Shown: positions 54,270 through 64,000 of the stretch, piece after piece
How positions within the stretch are numbered: the first letter of the stretch is position 1
Layout: every line of letters starts with the position of its first letter
DNA from: Eustoma russellianum
Taxonomy: Eukaryota > Streptophyta > Magnoliopsida > Gentianales > Gentianaceae
Length of the DNA stretch: 64,000 nt
Reading direction: 5' to 3'
Assembly (NCBI GenBank): GCA_036186865.1
Contig: AP025048.1
Coordinates: 29,591,901 to 29,655,900, forward strand
Notes under the pieces: generated by a model
What the model saw: only the letters and a program-made list of their open reading frames with translations
Databases searched by the model: none
What the model was told of the DNA's origin: nothing
Translations under genes and position numbers: made by a program

Positions 54270-55628
54270 TGTTAGGTCCGAAATACACTCTAGAGGGGGG
54301 GGTGAATAGAGTGTTTGGTTCTTTTGCGGAATTTTCTCGTTTGGCTCAACTCAAAAGATATTCAAAATCAGAGCAAGAATGGGAGATGAGAAGTAGTAAA
54401 TGAGTACACCGGATATAGAGTGGTTCGAATCGTAAATGATTCTACTCCACTACCACTTTGTTTCCAAAGTGGATTTTCAACAACTACTCTTCTTATTATG
54501 AACAATAAGAACAACCACAGCAATACTTACACTAACACTTTAGTGTAAGCAACAACAACAACTTCTTGCACAAAACACACTTGTGCAACTACAGCAACTA
54601 CAGCTCTCAGCAAGAACACCTTCTTGCTTCCTCACAACTTCAACAAAAGTTCTCTCAAGAACTTCTCACAGTGGGTTGAAGAAAATATGGTAAGGTTCAC
54701 ACTTTCTCACAAGTCTAAGCACAAGCAAGAGATCAAATATTTATGGTTCCTCTTGTGCTTGACTCTCTTTCTCTCAATATACAACAATGAAGATCAAAGA
54801 AAAGCTAATCAAGCTTTTAAACAAATTTACAAGTATGAGAGAAATATACAACAATGGAAAATGAAGCTAGATGATGTTGAAAGTGTGCTTTTGCCTCATC
54901 CAAGCCTCCTCTATTTATAGATGAAGTTCACCACGTTTTTGAGGCTCTCCACCAAGTCTTCATCTTCAAAAATGTCAAGATAATGCCCAAATAGTCTCTA
55001 ACCACCCTATGGAGTGATTTGATCTTGGATAGCCACCCTAGAGAATCTTAGACATGTATACGATAGTCAAGGAAGCATGTAATAGGTTGGGTTAAAGTCC
55101 ACAAGAAATTTTAGCAAGATTGGAGAGAGAAAACATCATAAATCTCTCTTGGATTTTGTTCCAACGTTCAGAAAATTTGAATTCTGGGGGACATCGATCG
55201 ATCGAAGTGCCTGGAAGGGAGAGATCGATGTCATGCAGAAGATTGCAGTTTTGACACTGCCTGACATCGATCGATCGATGTCAGGGGCTGAAGTGACATC
55301 GATCGATCGATGTCACTTGGTTTAGAGATCGATGTTTGCTGATCAACATCGATCGATCGATGTCAGGGGCTGAAGTGACATCGATCGATCGATGTCCTCT
55401 GGTTGAGAGTTCGATGCTCTCTGATCGACATCGATCGATCGATGTCAGGGGCTGAAGTGACATCAATCGATCGATGTCCCCAGCTTGAGAGATCGATGTC
55501 AACCAGTGAGTTCCAATCTCAACCATCTTTGGACATAGTGTAATTTGCCAATCTTGCATCAAATATCAAACACAAATTTAACTCATTCAAAACATCTTTT
55601 CATCATCAAAATGTTTTACAACTTAACA
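54270..55628 (-). repeat. 5' LTR of the Sirevirus-like element
   Basis: Boundaries: TGTTAGGTCC at 54,270 (next to the primer site) and ...ACTTAACA at 55,628, total 1,359 bp. On the minus strand a TATA box CTATAAATAGAG lies at 54,909-54,920. Upstream of it (55,190-55,503) are at least five copies of the ACATCGATCGATCGATGT palindrome or close variants, alternating with GATCGATGTC half sites at roughly 50-65 bp spacing. This is the U3 region, so a role in transcription is plausible. Confidence 0.8.
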
Positions 55629-56011
55629 CTAGCATCACCCTCAAGAAATGAAGCGACCACCTCCATCTTCAGGTCATCGAGAACCTGTAATAACCTCAAC
55701 TGCTCGGTCACATTCTGAAGCCAGAGCTCGGCCTCCTCTCGCCGTGCAGTGCCCTAAAACATCGGTACTCGGGAATGCTGCATCTCTTTATAAAAGAATC
55801 GAAGTCCTAGGGGTGGTGGTGGTGGTGGTTGCTGCTGCTGCTGCAGGTGAGCCATCTGTACCTGCTGCTGAGCCACCAAAGTAGTCAGGGTGGCTAGGGT
55901 ATCACCAAGAACTTGGGGAACGACCCTCTGACCCTGACGGTCATCACCGTCGTGCCCTCCGTTACCTGATAGCTCACATCTTGGAGGCATTTTCCTGAAG
56001 TTCAAGTTCAT
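55629..56011 (-). pseudogene. Gypsy (chromovirus-type) gag N-terminus, cut by the Sirevirus-like insertion
   Basis: Minus-strand start MPPRCELSGNGGHDGDDRQG, a Gln-rich then Pro-rich stretch, one stop at about 55,754. Then, in frame, come 'EEAELWLQNVTEQLRLLQVL' and 'FLEGDAS', typical of chromovirus gag. The frame ends at the insertion (55,629). Confidence 0.75.
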
Positions 56012-56226
56012 AAAAAGTGTGTAGGTTAGTCAAAAATAAATTGAATAGTTGGTCGTGGGTTAAAACGGTAATTAACAAGAGAAGCTCACCATCGGCACAC
56101 ACCTCCCTTAACCCGATTATAACTTAGGTCTACTTCATTTATTAGGGTTGTACTTGTCGTTTCTAGGGAAAGATCATATCTTATGTCTAGGTGATCTAGT
56201 TAATCCTACGTTTTCGAGGCGGATCT

Positions 56227-56249
56227 GAAGCCTTGGCTCTGATACCACC
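56227..56249 (-). promoter_or_regulatory. Gypsy primer-binding site
   Basis: Minus TGGTATCAGAGCC (about 56,247-56,235), one or two bases after an LTR ending GGGGCGCACA. It is the tRNA-iMet type used by chromoviruses. Confidence 0.8.
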
Positions 56250-58900
56250 TGTGCGCCCCGCTCCCGAATCCCTAGCATCGGGAACAGTACGCCCGCCATA
56301 TCTCACTAAGGAGAATACAAAGCGTCGAATCGATTTCCAACATATGCGAAAAGACGTAGAAATTTTTCGTGCGGAAACGAAATACCATTCATTAAATTCC
56401 ATAAATAAAATAAAATATCTCAATAAAACACTAAACCAGTACTAACAATAACATCAATGTGCCAACTGTGTAATCAGGATAGTGACTAATGAAATCCCAC
56501 TAAAATAATAACAAATGTCCGCAAGGTCGTCCCGTGTCCTAAATGCGGCCATCAATCTGCCCACTCTACCGTGTCAGCCCCGTCCTCAATAAAGACATAA
56601 ACGAAGGTCTCTTCTTGCTCACCTGGAGGGAGGGGGGAAGTAGGGGTGAGTGATGGGGAAATCACTCAGTAGGCACCTGCCTCCAACTAGTACAAGACGC
56701 ACATACCAGAATGATATGACACATAACACATAAAACATGATAGCACATAAGCATATAAAAGAACGCGGAAAAGTAATTCACTCCAAATAAATAATGCGCA
56801 GCCTTATGATGCATGTCCAATTATGCATGTCACACGCAACAAAGTCATGACACACAGAATGCCGATATCTCCACCGTGCAATGCATGAACCCGGGTCCTA
56901 ACTGAGTGGCTGTGGGTCATACCCACCTACAGTCACCATACTGAGTGTGCGTGACCCTGCCACTGTAGACCATACTGAGTGTGCGTGGCCCCGCCACTGT
57001 ATACCATATTGAGTTCATGTGACCCGTACGTCACGACCCACCATAAATGCAATGCACGTGCCATGAATGCAAATAACACAATCGTCTGAGCCCCCTGACC
57101 CATCTTCACCATCCTCCGGCATTCAAATCTAGGTTCATTTATTGTCCGAATAATGATTTAATGTTGTTTGACGTTAAAACTATTTTTCCATCGCTTGTAT
57201 ACACTTATAGTGCATTTTCTATATTTTTCTTCATTTTTCCCTAATTTATTTCTGTTTATTACCTAATTATTTTAATTAAATGGATTATCACAATTACCGA
57301 AAATAATGAAAATAATTTAATCTCAGCATTTCATAGTTTCTGAAATTTAATTATGATTTTCCGATATTTATTTTTATTTTTCCTATAATTATTACAATTT
57401 TAAATTAATTATATAACATATATGGAAATTCAAAAAACTATTATAATTAATAAATTAAAATTGGGGTAGCCATATTTCACCAGCCCTGATCCGCTATCTT
57501 TCTTTCGGTCCGGCCTGTCAGGAGCCGGCCTGTTATACCCGCGATCCCCCTTTTTTTATTCAATCTGCTTATTGGGCCGGCTAGCCGTTGGCCCGGTCCG
57601 TTGGCCATTCGGCCTGGTCCGCTAAGCTCACCAGCCTTTTTTTTATGATAGAAATGGGCCAGGACTGCTGAAAGTGCAGCCAACCCGTTAAGACTAGCCT
57701 GCCCATCGGTCAGGGCCTCCGATCCTTTTCGTTATTTACATTTTTCTTTTTCTTATTTTTTAAAAAAACGCAAATTCCAGCGCTGGGATTGCCAGGAGCG
57801 CGTGCAGCCGCTGTGCGGTGCACCGGCGGTCTTCGACGACCGTTTTTCGACCCCGATCTATATTTTCGCCTATTTCCAGTCTATGAGAACCTATTCTAAG
57901 GCCAAAACAAAATAAAAAATCTCTAATCCTGCAAGATTTTTACTATTTTGATTATCAAATTTTTCCCTAAAATCAAAACCAAAGCACAAATATACACGCA
58001 ACATCACGCAATATCATATACGCATCGCGACATCATATACGCATACAGAGTCTTCAAAACTTCATGCTTTTCACAGAATAACTTCAAGCTATCGATTTTA
58101 ACAATTAAAACAACAAAAACACATAAATATCACTAAGACATGCTTGGATTATACCAGTGTGGTGGAGGAAAAGGGAACCTACATGTATTGTTGACAAGAC
58201 TACGCAACTAAAATAACCCTTGTTGGCTTCTCCTTCTATTCCTTCTCCTTCCCTATTCCCTCTCCTCTCTTTCTCCCTTCTTCCTTCTTCTCTCTCCTCT
58301 CTTTTTCCCTTCTTCCTTTTCTTACTGCCGCGCCAACCTTTGTTTCTCAGCAATTCCTTTTGGTTTTTTTTTCTTTTTCTTGTGATAACTGAACTCCCCC
58401 TGCCCCTTTTAATTAATCATTTAGACGAGAATTGAGGGGGGAAGGGGGCGTTATTCTCCATTAACGCGCGTCCCCTCCTTTTTTGTTTTAGATTTATATT
58501 TTTTAACATTATCCTTTTAATTTAAATATTAAAATTATTATCATTATTATATATATATATATATATATATATTTCCATTTTTTCCCGGTTATATCAAAAA
58601 CGAAATCGAAATAATATATTAAAATATGTCTCAACATGGACTTATGAAACGAATCACATACAACATTCACATGTCTGCCATTCGGCATGCATGAATCTAA
58701 ACAAATACTCTGTGATACTGGTGTGTAGTAAAATTAAATTTGGATTTTTAACAAAATTCTAATTTGGATTTACATCATATCGGGATCATGATTTCATACA
58801 CATCGAGATTTTGATATGTAGATACAACACAGTCAAATCTTATCATGTCATTCACTATCTCGATCTCTCAATCTCTCAATCTAATCATCCAGATATTAAC
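56249..58900 (-). repeat. 5' LTR of the minus-strand chromovirus-like gypsy element (right limit uncertain)
   Basis: The inner end TGTGCGCCCCGC is clear; the outer end lies somewhere before the bZIP promoter and cannot be fixed without the partner LTR. It contains tandem, partly self-complementary units with CATACTGAGTGTGCGTG at about 56,930-57,010, a polypyrimidine tract (58,220-58,440) and a TA microsatellite (about 58,545-58,571). No gene was found. Confidence 0.5.
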
Positions 58901-59254
58901 TTTGTTACATTCACACTTGTATCATATTGGTTTTAAATCCAATTTATGATTATAAAATACATTGCTGGATGATTGAAAATCGATTACGGAAGTGGTCCCT
59001 TTTCCTGTTTTTATTTCAACGTTATGTCGGAAGATGTATTTTCGAGAGAAAAAAAACGCAAAATATATATTACAGCAGATATATCTTTTTAGACGTGGGC
59101 CGAAGCAATTTCGTCTTCAAAAAATGTGCACCTGAGCAGTTTTTCCAACTTTTTTTGGTTAAATAAGAAACCGAGGTGAGCAACAAAACCGTGTGATTGG
59201 TAGATTTGTCTTTCATTCGGGGAAAAAAAAAAACGACCTGCAAAGGAAAAAAAG

Positions 59255-61153
59255 ATGGATAGGGTGTTCTCAATCGACGACATTTCGGACAATATTTGGT
59301 CGCCTCCTCCGGCGATTCCTCCTCCGACCGAGTCAGCAGCCGCCAATTCATCCTCTCTTTCGCAGAAGATGATGATGTTCAATCGCAGCGATTCTGAGTG
59401 GGCCTTTCAGCGCTTCCTTCAAGAAGCTTCCTCAGCTTCTAACAACATTGCTTGTCATACTTCCACTTCCCTTTCTTCTTCTTCGTCGACGATCACTCCC
59501 CCTGTTCCGGCTCCTGCAGATGGCGTCAGTGAGATCAAGGCTAATAATACCGACCCTAATCATCATCCTCTTGGTAGTAATAATAATAGTGGTGATTATG
59601 AAAGGAAGGCGGATGCAACGTTATCGTTTGGAATCAGAGGTGGAGTTCCACCAACAAATATTCCGGTCGATTCTGAACAACACCAGGCTTTTCTCAAAAG
59701 TCAGCTGGAATTGGCGTGTGCCGCCGTTGCATTGACCCGGGTACTTTTCCCAATTCCGGAATTTTTCTCCTTGTATTTTTTCCATGTGTGCATCGTTTTA
59801 GATCATGAAGAAAGTGCAAAGCTGATCATTTTTGACTTTCTTGATTGTTGGTGCTGGTGCCTGGTTTCTTTTGTTGTTTTGTCTCTATTTCTTTCACATT
59901 TGCTAATTATTGAATGTGGGGATCTTGATAACAAAATTTACTAAAGCATTTGTTTTTGAAGGCCAATTTTATAAAGTCTAGGGAGTCTGCGGCTGCTGCT
60001 ATTCCAGATAATGCGCCGTCAGGATTGAACACATCACAGGTGGGATCTCAAGCTTCTGCTACTTCTAAAGGTTAGCTTTGCCCATTGGTGATGGGAGATT
60101 TTCTTCTTTTTCAACTTGAAATTCTTTGGAAGTTGAGTTTTGCCATAAGCATGTAAATAGTTCATTTGGTCACGGGGGCAGTTTTTGTTTCTGCTTTTAG
60201 GTTGACATATGTTTAAATTGACATATGCCTGAATTGTGAATTTTAAAACACTCGTAGCAAGAGAAAACTTGTTGTTTGCTTGTCTAAATGTCACATTTAT
60301 GCTCCTAAATGTTTGACATATGCATCTTCATTTTGAAGCTTCAACTTAGGTAAGATGGACAAGTTATCATGTTGGTTAGTGGATAGGTTGAATAGCCTAT
60401 TTTGAAGCTTCAACTTAGGTAAGATGGACAAGTTATCATGTTGGTTAACGGATCGGTTGAATATCCTGCCCTCGGTTTTAAAAGTCTGACTTCCCTCCCA
60501 AGGGCATAAACGAGTTAATTTTATTTATTTATTTTTGGTTATTTATTCTTCTTGCTGCTGTGCTTTCAAACACTAAGACTAGGAAGTCCTTTTTTAGTGA
60601 TTCTACTACTTTAACTTGTCAACAGGGTATTCAAAGTGAGTTGAGTTTACTTTTTTACAGTGGTGATCTCGGGATTTGCTCATGAACTAGTAGTATTTCA
60701 TTGACACATCAACAATTAAATGGAGATTTTAAGTTCTAGTTACTTGTCCCTTCTTTGTATAGGTTGCTTGCATCTTTTTTCTCTTCCTTTTTTTTGCCTG
60801 ATTATGCTCCTTTCCAATTTTATTCTCATTCAGATTCTTTGTTCCTTTCCGTTTTTAGGTGTACCTTTCCCATGTTTTAGGATCCTTACATAAACCACCA
60901 AAGTTGCCTACTGTAATATATGATGATGTGTTTTTCATGTTCTCATTTGTTGGGATGGTCTTCTGACAGCACAAGATAAGGATGCTGTTGGTCCACCAGG
61001 AATACCTCCATTGACAACAGTCCAGAAATCTGGAGTTCAGGTGAGATCTACAACTAGCGGATCTTCTAGAGACGAGTCCGATGAAGATGAATTTGAAGGA
61101 GAAGAGGAGACGGCACAGAACACAGATCCTGCTGATACAAAACGCATGAGAAG
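59255..61153 (+). CDS. Group C bZIP transcription factor (Opaque2/BZO2H-like), 5' three exons
   Basis: Exons deduced from frame and splice sites: 59,255-59,740 (162 codons, donor GTACTT), 59,962-60,070 (donor GTTAGC), 60,970-61,153 (acceptor GACAG, donor GTAATA). Phases 0, 1 and 2 join without a stop. Exon 1 has the group C N-terminal signature 'MDRVFSIDDISDNIW' and 'SEWAFQRFLQEASS', then 'FLKSQLELACAAVALTR'. Exon 3 has 'SGSSRDESDEDEFEGEEE' and 'NTDPADTKRMRR', the start of the basic region. The DNA-contacting basic region and leucine zipper should follow in the next exon, which is not in the window. Group C bZIPs heterodimerise with S1 bZIPs in energy, stress and seed-storage regulation (family knowledge). 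This is the one convincing host gene. Confidence 0.85.
60333..60468. repeat. 67-bp tandem duplication in bZIP intron 2
   Basis: Two adjacent copies starting TTTGAAGCTTCAACTTAGG (60,333 and about 60,400), differing at a few bases. Both are within intron 2. Confidence 0.85.
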
Positions 61154-62924
61154 GTAATATCATCTCATGTATCATAAATTTTTGTTACTTTTGAGATTTT
61201 ACTGGGAGCGTGAAGCTTGTTATTTTAATGCTAAAGTTTAATGTCTTATGGTTTTGAATAAGGACTCCTTTTTCTATATAGTTTGCTGTACATATCCTTG
61301 GGAATATTCTGCTATTACCTTCTAACTGTTCAAGGCGATCTTCTATTTATAGTTACGGCCCAAGTTTTGACTGGTGCAACCAGTAAGGTTACTTTGGTGA
61401 TTCTGTGGCATTACAAGTCAAATAAAAGTGAAAATCCATAAACCTGTGAAGGTTATTTTGATAGACAGTAATCATAACTTTTTTAATTATTTATACGATT
61501 GGAATTATCTGACATAATAAATTTGACACAATTTATTGCCAAGATAGATGTTTAAAATTAAATGGTACTCACTTTCACCTTTTAATGTCACTCTTTAATA
61601 TAAGATAATTAGTTTTGTTTTTTTTAGCAAACATTATCATTACTTTTCATGAATCTTATTTTTTTGTATGGTGAAAAATTAGAAGAGAAGAAAATGTGTT
61701 AAATTTTTTTTGTTGATATATTGTTTGATTTAGGACTTTTCATTTCCAATCGATTGAATAACACACACTTTTTTGATTTTGGAACATGATGATATACAAC
61801 AATATAACTCACTAAATTGTATATACTTCTTGTAATGTGAAGTATCAGTTGATCGAGATAATATATGACACAATTTTCTTTATGTGTCATTTGGAAAACA
61901 ACCTTTTTGTGTTTGTAACACATGAGTAAGGTTGTGTACATCCGACTCCCTTTCCTGCCATAGACGGGAGCCTCTAAGTCAAAGAGGTAATGTTGTTATT
62001 GTTTGGTTTATGACACATTCTTCTAACTATGAAATATGATAGAATAAAGCAAAATAACTCACTAAATTGTCTACGCTTTTTCTAAAGTGAAGTAGCAGTC
62101 AATCGACTCAATACCTATGCAATTTTCATTATAGGTCATCCAGAAACAACCTCTACGTGTTTCTAACATATGGATAAAGTTGTGTACATCCGACCCTCTT
62201 ACCCCGCCATAGACGGGAGCCTATAAGGCAATGAGAAAATGTTGTTCTGTTTTTGGTTTAAGAAACTCCGTCTGATCAAGATTTTGAATTTTCGGTCCCA
62301 ATCCCGGTAAAAGAAGAGGGTTGCGTTAGGCTGACTGCTAATGTAAAACTATCACTAAACATGATTATGGATCAAACAAGAAATTATGCTAATTAAAGAT
62401 TGATTTGAGTGTTTAATGGATGAAGATATGAACGGCAAGATGGAGAAAGTTGGCAAAAAACACAGACTAAGGAATTTTATTCATCGACTCTTGCAATAAT
62501 TGAGGTACAAGGAATGAATTTAAAGCAGAAGAATTAAAACGGCTAATGCTACCACTAATTACATAAATAAATTGATGAGGCTGCCTTTTCGGATCCCTAT
62601 GTCAAAGAACGTTACATTCTCAACCCCTTTTTTCTAAGGACATTTAATGTAGTCCTTAGCACTTGAATCGTTTTTCAACACTAATGCTAGGTTGGTCTCT
62701 GTAAATATGTTCCGAATGCGGTGTCTTGGCAAAGACCGTTGCATCTGGAGAGCTTGGATGTAGTGTTTAATAAGCAAGGGTCTTTTTGCATAGTTTGAAT
62801 GCGGCAACAATTGAACTAAGGCTGCTGTATCTCCCAAAGAACTCAGATGTAGAGAAAAATAAGCAAGAGCTGTTAGGCCCTAAGTGATATGAAGAGAGGA
62901 AATACTAGGTTAGGCAGGAGTAGT
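61154..62924 (+). other. bZIP intron 3, AT-rich, with a duplicated repeat
   Basis: It starts with donor GTAATA. It contains two diverged direct copies of a ~235-bp repeat at about 61,796-62,030 and 62,045-62,275, each ending with GTTGTGTACATCCGAC and CCATAGACGGGAGCCT, a motif dispersed widely in plant genomes. No downstream bZIP exon was recognised. Confidence 0.6.
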
Positions 62925-64000
62925 AGACTAGAAACATGGAACACTAGAACTGTAACAGGAAAGACAATGGAAATATGAACACAATGATAAGGAGAAATAT
63001 AAAAATTTTATTTGCACGAGACAAAATGTATAGGTAAGAAAGCTCGGAAGGTGGACAAGTTAGGATTTAAGTTCTGGTACATATGAAAGAATATGACAAG
63101 AAATAGAGTTGGGATTATTATAGATCTCTCATTGAGAGATAAAATAGTAGGTATTATTAGGAAAGAAGATAAAATTATAACCTTTAAGTTGGTGCTTGGA
63201 AAAGAAAACAACATTATTAGCATATATGTTTCCTCAAGTTGGCTTAGAGGAGGGTGTAAATGCTCAAATTTGGAAAGATTTAGAATACATAGTGCGTGAA
63301 TTCCAATATGTGAGAATATCTTTATAGAAAGAGATTTAAATGGACATGTAGATAAAGAGAATAAGGGTTTGAATTATGTACGTAGTGAATTTGGTTTTGG
63401 AAACAAGAATGATGAAGGAAGATTAAATTTGAATTTTGCAATTGCGTATGACCTTATATTAACTAATACATTTTTTTTTTAAAAAAAGAGATGAACACTT
63501 GATTATATTCAAAAGTGGACTAAATAACTTGCAAATAGACTATTCCATGACTTATAAGAGAGATAGAAAGCTTGTAAGGACTGTAAGGTGACCCCAAGAG
63601 GAAGTTTAACAATGCAGCACCATCTTGTAGCGTAGGGTGTTTGTATCCAACATATAAGATTGAGAAACAAATGCTTATAGAACCCAAATAAAATAGTGAA
63701 ACTTGAAGGAAGCTAAGCAAAATGAGTTTAGAAAAGTAATATTAGAACAAGAATACTTTAAAAAATAGTAAGTCATAAGAAATTCAAGTCATGATGCAAA
63801 TAAAGTGTGGGAAGAGATGGCGGTAAAGATAAAGAAAATTGCAAGAAATTTATTTGGCAAGTTAAAAGGTCGAACACATGCAAATAAGGAATCTTGATGG
63901 TTGAAAGAAGAAGTGCAAGAGAAAGAAAAAAAACCAAGAGAGCTAATCAGAAAGCACTTCAACACAGAATCAAGAGAATTGAGAAAAATACAGGCTTGTT
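62925..64000 (+). pseudogene. RTE-type LINE endonuclease fragment inside the bZIP intron
   Basis: Translated in shifting frames, the plus strand gives the apurinic/apyrimidinic-type endonuclease start ('ETWNTRTVTGKTMEI' near 62,930) and 'ETKCIGKKARKVDKLGFKFW' (about 63,018). It continues with 'RVGIIIDLSLRDKIVGIIRK' (about 63,105), 'ERDLNGHVDKENKG' (about 63,330, with the catalytic Asp and Asn retained) and 'DEGRLNLNFAIAYDLILTNT' (about 63,412). Several stops and indels make it inactive. The fragment continues past the window edge. Confidence 0.75.

Larger units (their letters stand above)
48413..55628 (-). mobile_element. Sirevirus-like Ty1-copia element lacking a recognisable 3' LTR
   Basis: Minus-strand order: 5' LTR (55,628-54,270), primer site TGATATCAGAGCC (54,265-54,253), gag, protease/integrase, RT-RNase H, palindrome-rich spacer, downstream ORF. 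The gag with zinc knuckle, the RT signature 'QIYVDDIIFGATND' and an extra ORF after pol fit the Sirevirus lineage. The 3' LTR should lie left of the downstream ORF but is not found; instead the palindrome array and unrelated sequence begin. It interrupts the gag of a gypsy element at 55,629. A few stops split integrase and the RT linker, so the element is probably defective. Confidence 0.75.

Noticed and set aside
55281..55562. Open frame with the same 'SIDRC' repeats in the LTR
   Set aside because: It lies inside the U3 palindrome cluster; not a coding sequence.
55754..56011. Gln/Pro-rich frame as a host regulatory protein
   Set aside because: Position next to the primer site and LTR, and the following 'EEAELWLQNVTEQ' segment, identify it as gypsy gag.
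58105..58435. Charged, low-complexity frames on both strands
   Set aside because: They come from a polypyrimidine/polypurine tract in the gypsy LTR region.

Overview
This is plant nuclear DNA, most likely from a eudicot. The evidence is a group C bZIP gene with plant-type introns, an EHD-family endocytosis sequence with the plant N-terminal EH domain order, Ty1-copia (including Sirevirus-like) and Ty3-gypsy (Tat and chromovirus types) LTR retrotransposons, LINEs, and an endogenous caulimovirid (plant pararetrovirus). No bacterial-type genes, rRNA genes or CRISPR arrays were seen. Almost everything is repeat or relic. The only host gene that looks functional is the bZIP factor at 59.26-61.15 kb, and it runs off the right edge.

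Left part (1-32.6 kb): a four-layer nest. The oldest layer is a minus-strand, internally deleted copia element. Its gag remnant lies at 30.96-32.19 kb. Its 3' LTR is split between 30,585-30,957 and 1,466-3,772. The LTR was opened at an AT-rich tract by a LINE that carries only ORF1 (3.77-5.71 kb) plus an intronless EHD retrocopy (5.78-30.58 kb). The EHD retrocopy was then split by a Tat-type gypsy element (7,388-30,150; 984-bp LTRs; target duplication AGTGG). That element encodes gag-pol on the minus strand and an intron-bearing additional ORF on the opposite strand. A copia element with 3-kb LTRs (9,446-20,892; target duplication ACAAC) then split the additional ORF. A TRIM-like element with 163-bp LTRs and only 62 bp between them sits at 32,188-32,575.

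Middle part (32.6-48.0 kb): the degraded 3' end of a chromovirus-like gypsy element and the start of its LTR (34,665). That LTR is interrupted by a scrambled endogenous pararetrovirus cluster (35.07-43.11 kb). The cluster holds a movement-protein ORF, a coat-protein-like ORF, protease-N-terminal, reverse transcriptase and RNase H fragments, an unknown viral ORF in two inverted copies, and repeated copies of the promoter/leader. A plus-strand gypsy LTR follows (about 43.1-47.2 kb), containing GT-box-like and hairpin arrays, and ends in a tRNA-Met-type primer site.

Right part (48-64 kb): a minus-strand Sirevirus-like copia element (gag 54.08 to RNase H 49.53 kb). It has a 1.36-kb 5' LTR rich in an 18-bp palindrome and, downstream of pol, an ORF of the 'putative plant transposon' type, but no recognisable 3' LTR. 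It interrupts the gag of a minus-strand chromovirus-like gypsy element whose 5' LTR begins at 56,249. Next is the bZIP gene, with an RTE-type LINE fragment in its third intron, reaching the window end.

Nothing here is clearly a new enzymatic system. The most unusual items are the LTR palindrome arrays, the covarying hairpin array, the 62-bp LTR-retroelement core, the inverted-repeat pararetrovirus cluster, and the composite LINE-EHD insertion. All calls come from reading the sequence; no alignment or database search was run.
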